A stretch of DNA of 61,143 nucleotides from Gryganskiella cystojenkinii (lineage: Eukaryota; Mortierellomycota; Mortierellomycetes; Mortierellales; Mortierellaceae), in NCBI GenBank assembly GCA_015852425.1, contig JAAAIG010000125.1:510-61652 (forward strand), read 5' to 3'. The stretch's first letter is position 1; every line of letters starts with the position of its first letter. Of this stretch, positions 22,401 through 32,263 are shown piece by piece. The notes beneath the pieces were generated by a model. That model saw only the letters and a program-made list of their open reading frames with translations, was not told the DNA's origin and ran no database searches. Made by a program: the position numbers and the translations under genes.

Positions 22401-25017
22401 CTACTCGGTATCCTCGATTCTGTCTCCTTCTTCCACTGCAACAGACGACGACGACGCTTCCTTGGCCGCGGCCAATGCCTTGCTCTCCTTGTCTTGCTCG
22501 ATAAACGACTGCATCTTCTCATCCATCTCCTTCTGACGCGTCTCCATCCTAGCCAAGCTCGCCAGCAACGACTGCACCAAAGTATCTGTCAGCTGACTAG
22601 TACTAGCCTGTTGCTGCGACTGAACAGCAGCCTTAGGTGCGCTTTCCTTGCCCGCATTGGCGTTCGTACTAGCGCTGGGACGCGTGGTCGCGGTCACCGC
22701 ACTCAAATGGGCCGATGCCTTGGCTTCTTTCTCCCTCGCACGACGCGCTCTGAACTCCGTAAACGACTCCAGTGGTGACTTGGACGTGCTCCAAACATCG
22801 CTCGATGCCTCAGCAACAACGCCCTCCTCTGCCTGAGCGATCGACGCTGCAGTCGCTGCGGCAGTCGCAACCGAGTCCGATGATGCGCCCTGACCAGTCT
22901 CAAAGTCCTGGGTCGCCTGCAAGAACAAGTCATCATCATCCACATCCGACTCATCCTGGGTCAAGTAGCGGTAAAGGCGCCGTCCTCCCTGGATATCGTC
23001 CTCCTCGTTCGTATTCCTCAGCTTCAGGTACCGTTTGCGTTCAACTCGAGCAATGATCAACACCGGCAAGGAAAACAACGTGCCCATGACGACCTTGTTG
23101 ATCCGGCTGTACGTCTTCTTGGACACAACCATGCTCCATGGGATAATAAAGAAGACCTCGATTAAATTGAATGGAGCAGCATAAGGGAACTCATCTGGCG
23201 ACTTGAGGTATGAGAACACCTTGAACGTGTAAAGGGCCAGGTACTCCTTCTCGGATGAATCCGTAATGTTGGTGTACGATGAGTTGAAGAGAGCAATCAG
23301 CAAGTTCAACAGAATAATCGACGTCAGGAAGAGATACAGCGCAAAGAGCCAGTTGCCATAGTTTGCATCGATATCGTTCGCAGTATCAAAATCAGGGTCC
23401 TGTAAGAAACCGCGGACGAGGAGCATGCTCGAAGTATAAAAATCCTTGTCAATGTCCTTTTGAAGCGCATAGAAACTCTGGAAGAATCCTAAATACACCC
23501 AGGCCAGCAACCAAAAGAACATGATTCCGTCCTTGAGCATCTTTTGCAGCACCATGATCATGGTTCCTATTATGGATAGGGGTCAAAGATATCGATCATA
23601 NNNNNNNNNNGGGGGGGGAGCGGCTCAGTAAACCAGTTAAGACCAATCATAGCTAGAGCTGCAAGAAATGATAGAAATATCCACTCAGCTTACCAAAGTA
23701 CTGGAAACCATCGAGAAGCGACAGAGTCTTGACCCACAAAAAGACGGCGAGGATAGCCAAAAGATCATATGCAATGTCGTTGTAGGCCTCCATGGTCGTA
23801 TCATCCGAGATCAGGAAGCAGGCCGTGAAACGGAAGGCAAACGAGACCAGGAAAACTGAGTAGGAAATGATGTTGATCCAGTGCCAAATACTACCAAGAA
23901 AAAAAGTCGTGCCTCCTTCGAAAATCTATCGAGTTAAATAGAAAAACAAACTGATGAGCAAAGGAAGAAACCTTGCGTCTGGAATTCTGAACACCGAAAT
24001 CAATCCTTACCAGACGGAATTCTTCGAAAATATAGCCAAAGACAAAGACATAGACGGACCACTCCACAAACGTTGGGCGATCTTTGCGGTCGTTGACGAC
24101 AATCGTGTACATGGCTAGGAACAAAATAAACATGGCGATCTTCAAGTAGTTTTGGTATCTATTCGGATCCAGAGGGAAACACAGGTTCAAAGAGAGTTAG
24201 CAAGTCGGCCGATGCCTTGCCATCCCGTGCTCGCTGACACATTGAATTGATCCAGGGGCTCATACTTCGGAACGTTCAAACGACCAACATCAATCCAGTC
24301 CCAGAGTTGATGTCTCGAGCGGCGGACACCACTGTACTCGACAAAGCGGATGCGGCAATCGTCATCCTCGGTCTGCAAGATAAGACCGTTCCAGAGTGCT
24401 TGGACACAGCGCTGGACCTCGACCTCAGCCAAGAAATCTGTCGCATGGACTCGAATCGCAATTTCGAGTGCATTCTCGGCGGTGTTGCGAGTCTCGCCCG
24501 AGGCATAATAGGGTCTGGTAAGAACATGGCAATAGGTAGCCATCATGTCCTTCTGAACAAAAGCCTTGGTCACCTCTGCAGCTGCAATCTGGGCAACACC
24601 GGCACGACGAGTCAACAGGCGCTTGCGACCGACATCTCGCTCTCCCTCCTGGGTAAACGTCTCAACACAGCGCAAGAGACCATAGACGACCTCACGGCCA
24701 TGGCCTGCCAAAAAATCGACGACATCGTCGGTCACGATGTCGTCATCGACATCGGGCGAGTCCACGAGAGAGTTGATAAGTCCAAAGAGCCTAGGGAGGA
24801 GGGCATGAATCTTTTGAGGCGACGAGGGTGGTGTGGTTGAACGGTGGCCATTTGGGATCTGATTTTCGAGGACATTTCGAATGTTGCCAATTAGGGCATC
24901 GGCATGTCTGCGATGGGTTGTAGATTGATCCTCGGGCTCGGTGTTGCCATAGTGGGTATCTTCGTGGTCCTGGTCCAGGAGGAGAGGGGTCTGCTCTTGG
25001 TCGTCTTCTTGCAGCAT
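22401..25017 (-). CDS. YVC1: TRPY/Yvc1-like vacuolar cation channel
   Basis: Four exons give 765 residues: 25017-24266, 24158-24011, 23925-23694, 23566-22401. Yvc1 releases vacuolar Ca2+ upon stretch or osmotic shock. The cytosolic N-terminal third is helical (LLPRLFGLINSL, AEVEVQRCVQALWNGLIL) with the Yvc1-type VPKYQNYLKI entry to the first membrane segment. Several hydrophobic segments follow: AMFILFLAMYTIVV, VYVFVFGYIFEEFRL, IISYSVFLVSFAFRF, LLAILAVFLWVKTLSLLDG. The pore-region block is FFWLLAWVYLGFFQSFYAL through NWLFALYLFLTSIILLNLLI. The tail is long, with an acidic patch (DESDVDDDDLFL) and a terminal coiled coil (LARMETRQKEMDEKMQSF). Intron 3 (23693-23567) contains the 10-N gap, so its true size is unknown. 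An in-frame Met at 25080 is possible. Intron 2 was placed at a TAACTCGATAG acceptor because the nearer acceptor breaks frame. Confidence 0.86.
23601..23610. other. Assembly gap (10 N) next to a G run
   Basis: Ten N lie at 23601-23610, immediately followed by eight G. The gap falls inside intron 3 of the Yvc1-like gene, so the coding sequence is intact. Exactly ten N suggests a placeholder rather than a measured length. Confidence 0.98.
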
Positions 25018-25369
25018 TCCGGATTGAACTGGATTGAAGGAAGGGAATGAAGAAGAGTGGGAAAATAAAAATGCAAACAACCCTCTTCACCTCTTCTCTC
25101 CCATTCAACCTCGTTAGGCCTAGTTCAATCCAAAGGAGCTCCATATCCTCACGAGACTCCGCTGGGAGAAGAAAAAAAAAAAGAGCCCTTTATTTCGCGA
25201 TTACGTACAGGCCAAACCCATGCTGATGAATCGCACGGTTGTTTGTTATGCTCAACGGTCCAAGGACACAGGGACGGGACATTTCCCGGGACAATCCAGA
25301 TTTTGGAACCTCTTTTGTTTATTTAACGACAATAATAGGGTATATTATTTGAAACCGCCTGTCGCCTTA
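25018..25369. other. Intergenic, TRPY-like promoter
   Basis: A 352-bp gap between tandem minus-strand genes. It contains a 12-A run near 25170-25181 and GC-rich patches and no supportable gene. It presumably holds the channel promoter and the 3' part of the hydrolase transcript. Confidence 0.35.
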
Positions 25370-27130
25370 TTACTCCTCTTTGGACATTGCTCCTATGTCC
25401 AGGTGGGCAAGCACCTCGTGTCCACCGCCCAACTTTCCAACGCGCTTTTCCCATCCCGGCACTACACCATCTTCCAGCGCGCGTTCCTCTCCCAGGACGT
25501 TGACACGGACAGAGCGACGGTGTTCCACTCCTGGGCCACGACAAGTGACTTTCCGGATAAAATCGGCGCTGGCCTCCATTGCGTGAACAGCACTGGGGAG
25601 AAAGCCAAACATCTGGAACACATGAGGCATATCATCATAGACAAGCAGATGCAGGTCCGCACTCGACTTTGCGTTCTTTTCTGCAAACACAATGGCCTCG
25701 TCTCGTAACATTTCGCCATCTCCGGTAATCTACGGACAAGTAAAAAAATAATGAGAAATTAGCATTTTACTTATTGGGGTATTAGTAAAAACAAAGAAAA
25801 AAAAAATGTGCAATAATGATTTGTTACCAGGAGCATGGGGCAAGCACCGTCAACGCTCTTGTCTATCAGCGGACTGACATAATTGCAATCCAATGCCGCA
25901 TTGGTCGCATAATATTGGATCTTTGGCAACTCTGGGTGGTGCAAGATGGTATCTTCTGGTTGAGTGGTTGCGGCCAACCTGGCGATCCGTTTGAGTGATC
26001 CTTGACCTCCCTGAGTGAAACCCTCAGCCGGCAGATAATCTGACCGAGCATTGGTAAGGACCGAAGGCATGGAATGAAGCAGATCCAGCCTATTCCACAA
26101 AGAGATTCGAAACAATAATGAGCACAATTAAGGTATGTTCGCAGCAAATCCACCTCGAGGAGCAATTCGAGTTCTCTCGCTTACCATGGACTCCATCCAA
26201 CGACACCTCCGGGCATGGGGAGGCCTGCATCACGGATGGCTAACATCGTGGCATAGGCTAAGCCTAAAAGGACAAAGCAGAGTCAGGAAGAGAACCTATG
26301 GTGGGTAGCAGAACGTCGGGTGCCAGTCAACCTGATCATACCTCCTCCTGCAGAATCGCCCATGATCACAATATTCTTGGGGTCCACTGCCTCGTATCCA
26401 GAGTCGACTGGAGGCTGGAGCAAGAACATGTAGGCTGCCAATGCATCATGAAGAGCAGCAGGGAAGGGTGATTCGGGAGCTAATCTATAGTCAATCGCTG
26501 TGAGCATCAACAATTCGTTCTTGACGATTAGCATAACTGACCCGCACAAGGACCGTACTGTCAGTAAAAGTGCGAGAAGATAACGGACGTACAAAAGACC
26601 TTGGCACCAGAAAGACGAGCCATGGCCCAGGAAGCCCACCGGTGAGTGCGGATCGAAGCGAGAAAATAGCCGCCACCGTGAAGGTACAAGATCGTCCTTC
26701 CTTTGACATATTTTTCATCTTTCTCCTTGGCCTCGGTCCATTCTGCCTCCAACTGTTCTTTTGCTCTGGGATCATTCTTCCAGTCCCATCCGAGTTTGGT
26801 GGCGTCCAATCCTTGCTGATAAAGTAATTGATCGAGAAGAGCGGCGGCTTGATCTCTGTACGAGTTGGGAACAATATCGGGTGTGGCGAGGGCAGCAGAG
26901 TCCACAGGAGCGTTCTCGTCGCTAATCCGAGACATGGCCTGGGACTGAAGGACCGGGACCTCGTTCAGGTGGGCGACAAAGGACTGGAGCAATGCTACTG
27001 TTAACGAGAACCGGTAAGGCCAGCTCGGCTTTGGAGGACCAACCATGAAATGGTTGACAGTGGTCGAGGCGATCAGAGGAACCTTAGGAACCATAAGTTT
27101 TAGGAAAGAGGTGACCTTATTGATGGCCAT
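25370..27130 (-). CDS. Alpha/beta hydrolase, HSL/steryl-deacetylase (Say1)-like
   Basis: Five exons give 464 residues: 27130-26593, 26497-26342, 26263-26185, 26089-25828, 25729-25370. It is an esterase of the hormone-sensitive lipase group. The oxyanion HGGG is at 151-154 ([10 protein letters not shown]), followed by [10 protein letters not shown] and the nucleophile elbow GDSAGGG with Ser at about 228. The Asp of [12 protein letters not shown] and the His of [10 protein letters not shown] complete the expected triad order. The N-terminus has a hydrophobic stretch ([15 protein letters not shown]) that could anchor the protein to ER membrane or lipid droplets, as for yeast Say1. All introns are 78-98 nt with GT..AG ends. 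The C-terminus (GAMSKEE) is not a peroxisomal signal. The substrate cannot be told from sequence; sterol acetate or another short ester is plausible. Confidence 0.86.
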
Positions 27131-27451
27131 GATGATATGGAAACTTTTTTTTGAGTGTGGGAAGCAGCGATGAAGGAGAATGAGTAAAAGGAGAGTGCAT
27201 ATGCGGTTGGGGAATGAATGAATTTCTATTGAATGAAAGTTGAATGAGCAAGTAGGCGATTACGAACTGAAGCCAAACAAAAGACTGAAAGGGGGGACTA
27301 GCCGGACAAACAAGGCATAAAACCACACATAGCACGGCGGAAATAAAACCGGTTTTTGACGTGACTTATTTTTTTTTGGTGGCAATAAATATTATCTTCT
27401 CGCTTTTGTGAAGGATGAAAGGAATCGTTTTCGATGATGACCCAGGATTGT
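27131..27451. other. Intergenic, hydrolase promoter
   Basis: A 321-bp gap between tandem minus-strand genes. It holds an A-rich/T-rich patch around 27360-27380 and no gene that I can support. Confidence 0.35.
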
Positions 27452-28680
27452 TTAGTGACGATAATTGTCCTGGCTACGATATTCACTATGAATCGAGGAT
27501 GGTGAACTCGGACAGGCAAGGAGTAAAGGATCAATGTCGTCCAAGAGATCGTGCTTGCAAAGTGGACAATGCGTCGACTTGTTTGTCAGCCAAATATCTA
27601 CACAGAAAACACCGACGTATTATTAGTACAAGCAACCAAGACCTCCAATACCTCCTAGAGTACCGTGAAAAACAATAAAAAAAGCACTTGCCAACGCACT
27701 CGGTGTGGTACTCATGTCCACAAGGCAGCACTCTTATGCGGTCGCCAATCTCGTAGTCTCCGATGCAGATTGAGCAGCATTCAGGATGAGAAACTGATCC
27801 TGCGACTGTTGCTGTATCGTCATCCCCTTCCTCTTTCTCCTTTGCGTCGAGTCTCCTTCTTCCACTGCCTTCACTGCACCAGATCGTAGACAGAGGGATC
27901 TCCGTTATTGTAGCACGGTCCCGTTCTGGCGAAGGTGACGATCCTTGAAAACCAATCCTATCCTTAAAGAAGAGTCCTTTGAGTTTTTGCTGAGTTGTCC
28001 CTTGCCTTGTCTTGAGCTGCGACCTCTCATGATCTGTTGAGGTTGTGTTTGTGGGCGTAGTTGTAGCTGTAGTCGTGATGGAAGTATTGATAATACTCGC
28101 CATCGGTACGACCTTGTTTTCGCTATTTATTAATAGTTCTTCCTTGGATGGCCAGATGCGAATTGGAACGGACCGATCAAGCGTTTCTTGGTCGATAACC
28201 TGAGGTTTTCCGTATTCAATTCTTTGGATTTCTCCTTCTCGTCCTTGACAGCGAGCAAATCGAAGTAGCACCGCGCCTATACAGCCTATAATGGGTACAA
28301 AGTAAAACAGTAGTCAAAAAATATCCTAGAATTGCCAAGTCGAACAATGGACAATCAGCCAACTTACAAAGACCCATCAAAAAGAGAACAACACCACCAA
28401 CAGTGAGGATCCTTGCCGAGAGATATGCTGCCGCCTATCAGGGTATCGATTTCCGAGAGCAACAGTGCCACGATTAAAAAAATGGCCTTAAAAAATATCG
28501 ACAAAAGATGTACACTCGGATGATTTTTCTATCGACGCTTTCTACCTGGTTGTAATTAGGGGTGTCGTCGTCTAGATTTCCGGCTGTGAAGAGTTTGGGT
28601 GTCGTACTGAGATTGAGTAGGATCCATGGCGAAAACGGCGAAAGTACGATTGGGGCCATGATGGCGTGTCTTTTCGTCAA
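27452..28680 (-). CDS. Single-pass membrane RING-H2 protein (probable E3 ligase)
   Basis: Four exons give 313 residues: 28680-28546, 28434-28368, 28285-27692, 27597-27452. A transmembrane segment near residues 55-75 (ILTVGGVVLFLMGLCC, continuing IGAVLL) is itself split by intron 2. The disordered Thr/Ser-rich part that follows leads to the RING-H2: CSICIGDYEIGDR, LPCGHEYHTEC, DIWLTNKSTHCPLC. The spacing is Cys-x2-Cys-x14-Cys-x-His-x2-His-x2-Cys-x11-Cys-x2-Cys with the conserved Trp, as in membrane ligases of the ATL/RNF13 type. Intron 3 (27691-27598) cuts the RING between the sixth and seventh zinc ligands and uses a GC donor (GTTG|GCAAGT). Retaining it would destroy the domain. A Met at 28659 is an equally good start. 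Target and membrane are unknown. Confidence 0.8.
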
Positions 28681-29199
28681 TTTTGTCAGTCAGCTCAACA
28701 GAAGGATGTGTGTAAGTTAAGAAATAGCTATATCGGGAAACGAAAAAAAATATAATCGTATCTCTCTCCACACGCCATTAGTTGAAACTTGAACAAAAAA
28801 AAAAAAAAATTGAGAGACAGTGGGGGTCTCTCTCGTTTTTTTTTCGTTTTTTTTCCTGCTCTGCTGTGGGAATGAGACAACAGGGACTGTGTTATTTTCC
28901 AAGCACTGCGTCGGTAACAATCTTGGAAGGCAGGGGTCTGCTATCATCTGTCTTGTTGTTGGGGGCCAAAAAGTTGCATACGCAAAGAATTTTTTTTTTG
29001 TTGTTGTCGACAGCAAAAATAGAAGATTGATTAGCTGTGGAGGAGGATGGGTTCAGAGCTTCGTCTCCCCTTACATGAACGTGGTGGCAACACTCAAAAC
29101 ACTCGTGCACTAATGCTGACGCCATGCAAATAGTGTACTGCACGCAAAGCACATTATCGCTTTAAAACAATTCTGTACTCGCGACAATAATGGCGCAAT

Positions 29200-29211
29200 C
29201 CCCCCCCCCCC
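29200..29211 (+). repeat. Homopolymer run of 12 C
   Basis: Twelve consecutive C at 29200-29211 inside the gene-poor region, the longest C run in the window. It is prone to length error. Confidence 0.95.
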
Positions 29212-30474
29212 TCGCCTCAAGGAGACTCATCAGTCGAAGTGCTTTACTGCAGACTAACGCTCGCCCTTTCTGTCGTTACTTTCTCCTTTACATGGCATCC
29301 ATTCGTCCGTCCAAGGCTTTAGCGCGTTTTCTACTTGAGACGCGACTAATTGGCAATCCAAACATGAAGACCAAACAGGCTCGAGAATCGGGACCAAAGG
29401 AATGTTCTACAGTACAGTGGGTGAAGAAAGTTATGCACAACGAGAAGGATCGGAGAAGAGTACGGCAGCAAAAGTACTGTATGCCCCCTTGGTCCCTGTC
29501 AATCTCTTTGGCGTCACTGGGTGTACTTTATTGTTGGTAAAAAAGGGATACAAAACAGGGAAGAAAACCGTCTCAGCATCTTGCCCTTGCTGTTCTCTCC
29601 GATCTCCGAGCCGACCCTTTTTTTCTCTACGCCCACGTCTTGTATTACTTCATCTTTGCTTTGTTCTTGCGCTCCACATCCCACATATTCTTCAGATGGT
29701 ATCTCTTCGGCTCGAGAAACCAGCAGAGACCGACGAATCTCACGGAATGGCACGGCGAGAGAAGCGATGGTGCGCCTGAATAGTACCTACCTGCAGGTAC
29801 CTTTTCCCCTTTGTAAGTGTGGTGCTTTTGTGTGCCACAAAGATATGCCTTCCCTGCTGTTTTCTTCTTTCAAATATGCTCTCAACAAGGAACACATCAG
29901 CCTTCTCCTTAGAACAAGACCACAGCCAGTCGTGGACCTCTCAATTGAAAAAAAAAAATTAGCGAAGAAGAGAGCAATTGTCATCGATCGCAATTGACAG
30001 ACATGTGTTAACAGACAAGAGTGAGTCGCCTCACTCTTTCTTCCTCCTCCCGCTTCATCCGTCACCAACTGGTTTATATAATTGCCTGACGACCTACAGA
30101 CGTACAGTCCAAGCCCAAGACTGTTTACTGCCTCATGCTTCAATTCGATCGTGATCATGCGCAATTCGCCGACTCGTTGCAACGTCCGATTATTTTTTGA
30201 TGCAGGGGGGTTTCGCCGTCGTCTCTAGAGTGCGAATGGCATTTTTTTTTTGTTTAAGTTTGTAGTGTTTAAATCCCACCCCACTGTCCAGTGGCCTCTT
30301 ATTGTTGCTCCGCTCCTCTTTCTCCACTTGCATACTCCACACTGTACATGCCCCCAATACATGGGCTCCCGTCTTTTATCGCCTTGTAACCTCCCTGTTC
30401 CCTTCCTGTCCCCTTTTCATGCTTAAGAGTATCGATTAGTCGAGAGCAAAACAAAGAAAAAGAGTCAAAAATGA

Positions 30475-30483
30475 GTATAAGAA
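30475..30483 (+). promoter_or_regulatory. TATA-like element upstream of lipase
   Basis: GTATAAGAA lies about 176 bp before the lipase start, followed by a C/T-rich leader. Position and sequence fit a TATA element, but this is only a motif match. Confidence 0.3.
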
Positions 30484-30658
30484 GCTGACACACCATGGGC
30501 ATCCCCATTTAAGATCTTTGTCGATTCTTGCTCCTCCAACTCTTTCTGACCCTCTACCCCTCTCACGCTCTTTCTGTCACTGTGTGCTGAGGCGAGTCTT
30601 ATCCCATCGACCCTCTACTTCAACAGTCCCTCCTGTACATAATCTGATTTAACAAAAT

Positions 30659-31800
30659 ATGAAGTCCTCTCTCCTTTCATTAATTCTATCCGTTGTCCTT
30701 GTGGCTGCACCCAGTCTAGTCGCTGCAGCCCCAGCGACAGTGCCCAACCTTCCCTATTACGCCCCCAACCCTATGCGTGACAAGACCACGGTGGTCGCAG
30801 GTCTGAACAATTACAACTGTAAACCTTCAGCGGCCCATCCTCGACCTGTCATCCTTGTCCATGCGACACTCTTGACAGAAGAGTCTTGGCATCCCTTGTT
30901 CGCACCGGCGTTGGTCTCGCAGGGGTATTGTGTATTCGCACTTACCTATGGTCGCATGCCGAATATCCCGTTGTTTGCGGCACTCAACCATGTGGCTGGT
31001 TCGGCACAGGAGCTGGCAGATTTTGCTGATAATGTACTCAAGACAACGAACACAACACAGGTCGATCTCGTTGGACACTCACAGGGTGGAATTCTCGGTC
31101 GATATTGGGTCAACTTTCTGGGGGGTCAGGGCAAAGTGAAGCAGTAAGTCCTGCCTTGAAAGCATGATGCAGGGTCTTTATTGTGATGCCCTTGAAAGAG
31201 ATGAAATAATGCTCATCTTTAGAACGCCCGTTAATTTATTTATTTTTGAAACTACTCTTTGATAGCATGATTGGAATTTCACCCATCAATCATGGCACCA
31301 CCTTGGACGGTATTGTCCTTTTGGGCAAGATGTTGCACCTGTTCAATGCCGCTCAGCCCATTTTTGACAGTTTTGCCCCGGCATTCTATGAACTTGGTAA
31401 GAGAGCACGCATATAACACGTAACATATTCACGGACCATCTCTGTCTTCAATGAGGCGATTTGTTGACTCTGACGTTTTCTTTTTTCAACACTTACATGT
31501 CCGTCCGCAGTCACGGCGTCCCCATTTATGCAAAAGCTAAACGCGAATGGAGACACGGCTCCAGGAGTTATCCATGCCAACATCGCCACGCGTTACGATG
31601 AGGTTGTAACCCCTTGGCAGACCTGCTACCAGAACGACGCTGGAGTGACCAACACACTTGTGCAAGACTTGTGTGCAGTCTCTGTACCTGAGCATCTCTT
31701 AATGATCGGGTCGAAGGTCGTGATGCGCTGGGTATTGAACCAGCTCGATCCCGCGAATGCCAGGACAGCAAACTGTTTATCAGTCTTCGACTGGTATTGA
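30659..31800 (+). CDS. Secreted lipase/esterase (alpha/beta hydrolase, Lipase_2/EstA-like)
   Basis: Three exons give 301 residues: 30659-31143, 31266-31396, 31511-31800. The N-terminus is a clear signal peptide (MKSSLLSLILSVVLVAA, cleavage probably near VAAAP, residues 21-25). The mature enzyme starts with a strand and the oxyanion region PVILVHATLLTEESW. The nucleophile is Ser141 in VGHSQGG. After it come the ISPINHGTTLDG block and a C-terminal region with VPEHLLM, whose His fits the catalytic position. Asp is probably in the NIATRYDEVVTP segment. Extracellular triacylglycerol lipases and esterases of this shape are common in bacteria and fungi. Two NTT/NGT-type sites and paired Cys residues near the C-terminus suit secretion. 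Introns are 114-122 nt. A polyadenylation-like AATAAA follows 36 nt after the stop. Confidence 0.86.
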
Positions 31801-31835
31801 GCGCCCTTATTTATGATCGACATAGCATATGGCAT

Positions 31836-31841
31836 AATAAA
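31836..31841 (+). terminator. AATAAA polyadenylation-like signal, lipase
   Basis: AATAAA lies 36 nt after the lipase stop codon, a usual place for a poly(A) signal. Confidence 0.4.
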
Positions 31842-32155
31842 ACAGCATCAACCACAACCATCACCGCATTCCAATCTTGCTCGCTTTCCTTCCGGCCACA
31901 AAAACATCATCAAAAGTCACTCATGTCAATCCAAATATCCCCTCAATGGTCAACCCGTCTAACAATGGAAGGAAACGACAAACAATTAAACTTTGCTTTC
32001 GTCAAATGAGCACTGCACGTTCCCATGAGGAGGAATGCGTCAATTGACATAACCTACATGAACATGGCCTTTTTTGGACCTTTTTGTGCACTGAAATTTC
32101 CTTTGCCACCACCCACGAGGAGCTCGCTCGCGGGCTCAAAAGTCGTTTTGCTGTT

Positions 32156-32165
32156 GCATAAATAG
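32156..32165 (+). promoter_or_regulatory. TATA-like element upstream of Lsb5-like gene
   Basis: GCATAAATAG lies about 100 bp before the start codon and is followed by a C/T-rich leader. It is a motif match only. Confidence 0.4.
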
Positions 32166-32263
32166 ACCGACTGTGCCCCCGAACAACACATAACTCACCA
32201 CGAGATCCCCCTCCCTACCACCCCTTCCACTCCCCCCTCTTTAACCTTCAGCAGATACTCACC

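Larger units (their letters stand above)
28681..30658. other. 1.98-kb gene-poor region between divergent RING-H2 and lipase genes
   Basis: This is the largest space in the window without a supportable gene. It holds an A run near 28796-28809, a run of 12 C at 29200-29211, several T runs (28980s, 30242-30250) and open frames of 80-160 codons. Those frames overlap on both strands, have no recognisable motif and often run through homopolymers. The right ~200 bp should be the lipase promoter. I cannot exclude a non-coding RNA or a short lineage-specific gene. Confidence 0.5.
31801..32263. other. Intergenic, lipase 3' end and Lsb5-like promoter
   Basis: A 463-bp gap with no supportable gene. It contains the lipase poly(A)-like signal on the left, and on the right a TATA-like element and a C-rich leader before the adaptor gene. 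Confidence 0.45.

Noticed and set aside
23891..23893. Nearest acceptor (GGTAG) for intron 2 of the channel gene
   Set aside because: It puts the next exon out of frame. The acceptor at 23926 restores the conserved membrane segment.
29190..29997. Overlapping open frames of 116, 125 and 158 codons
   Set aside because: They overlap in different frames, cross homopolymers, lack motifs and have no convincing splice partners.
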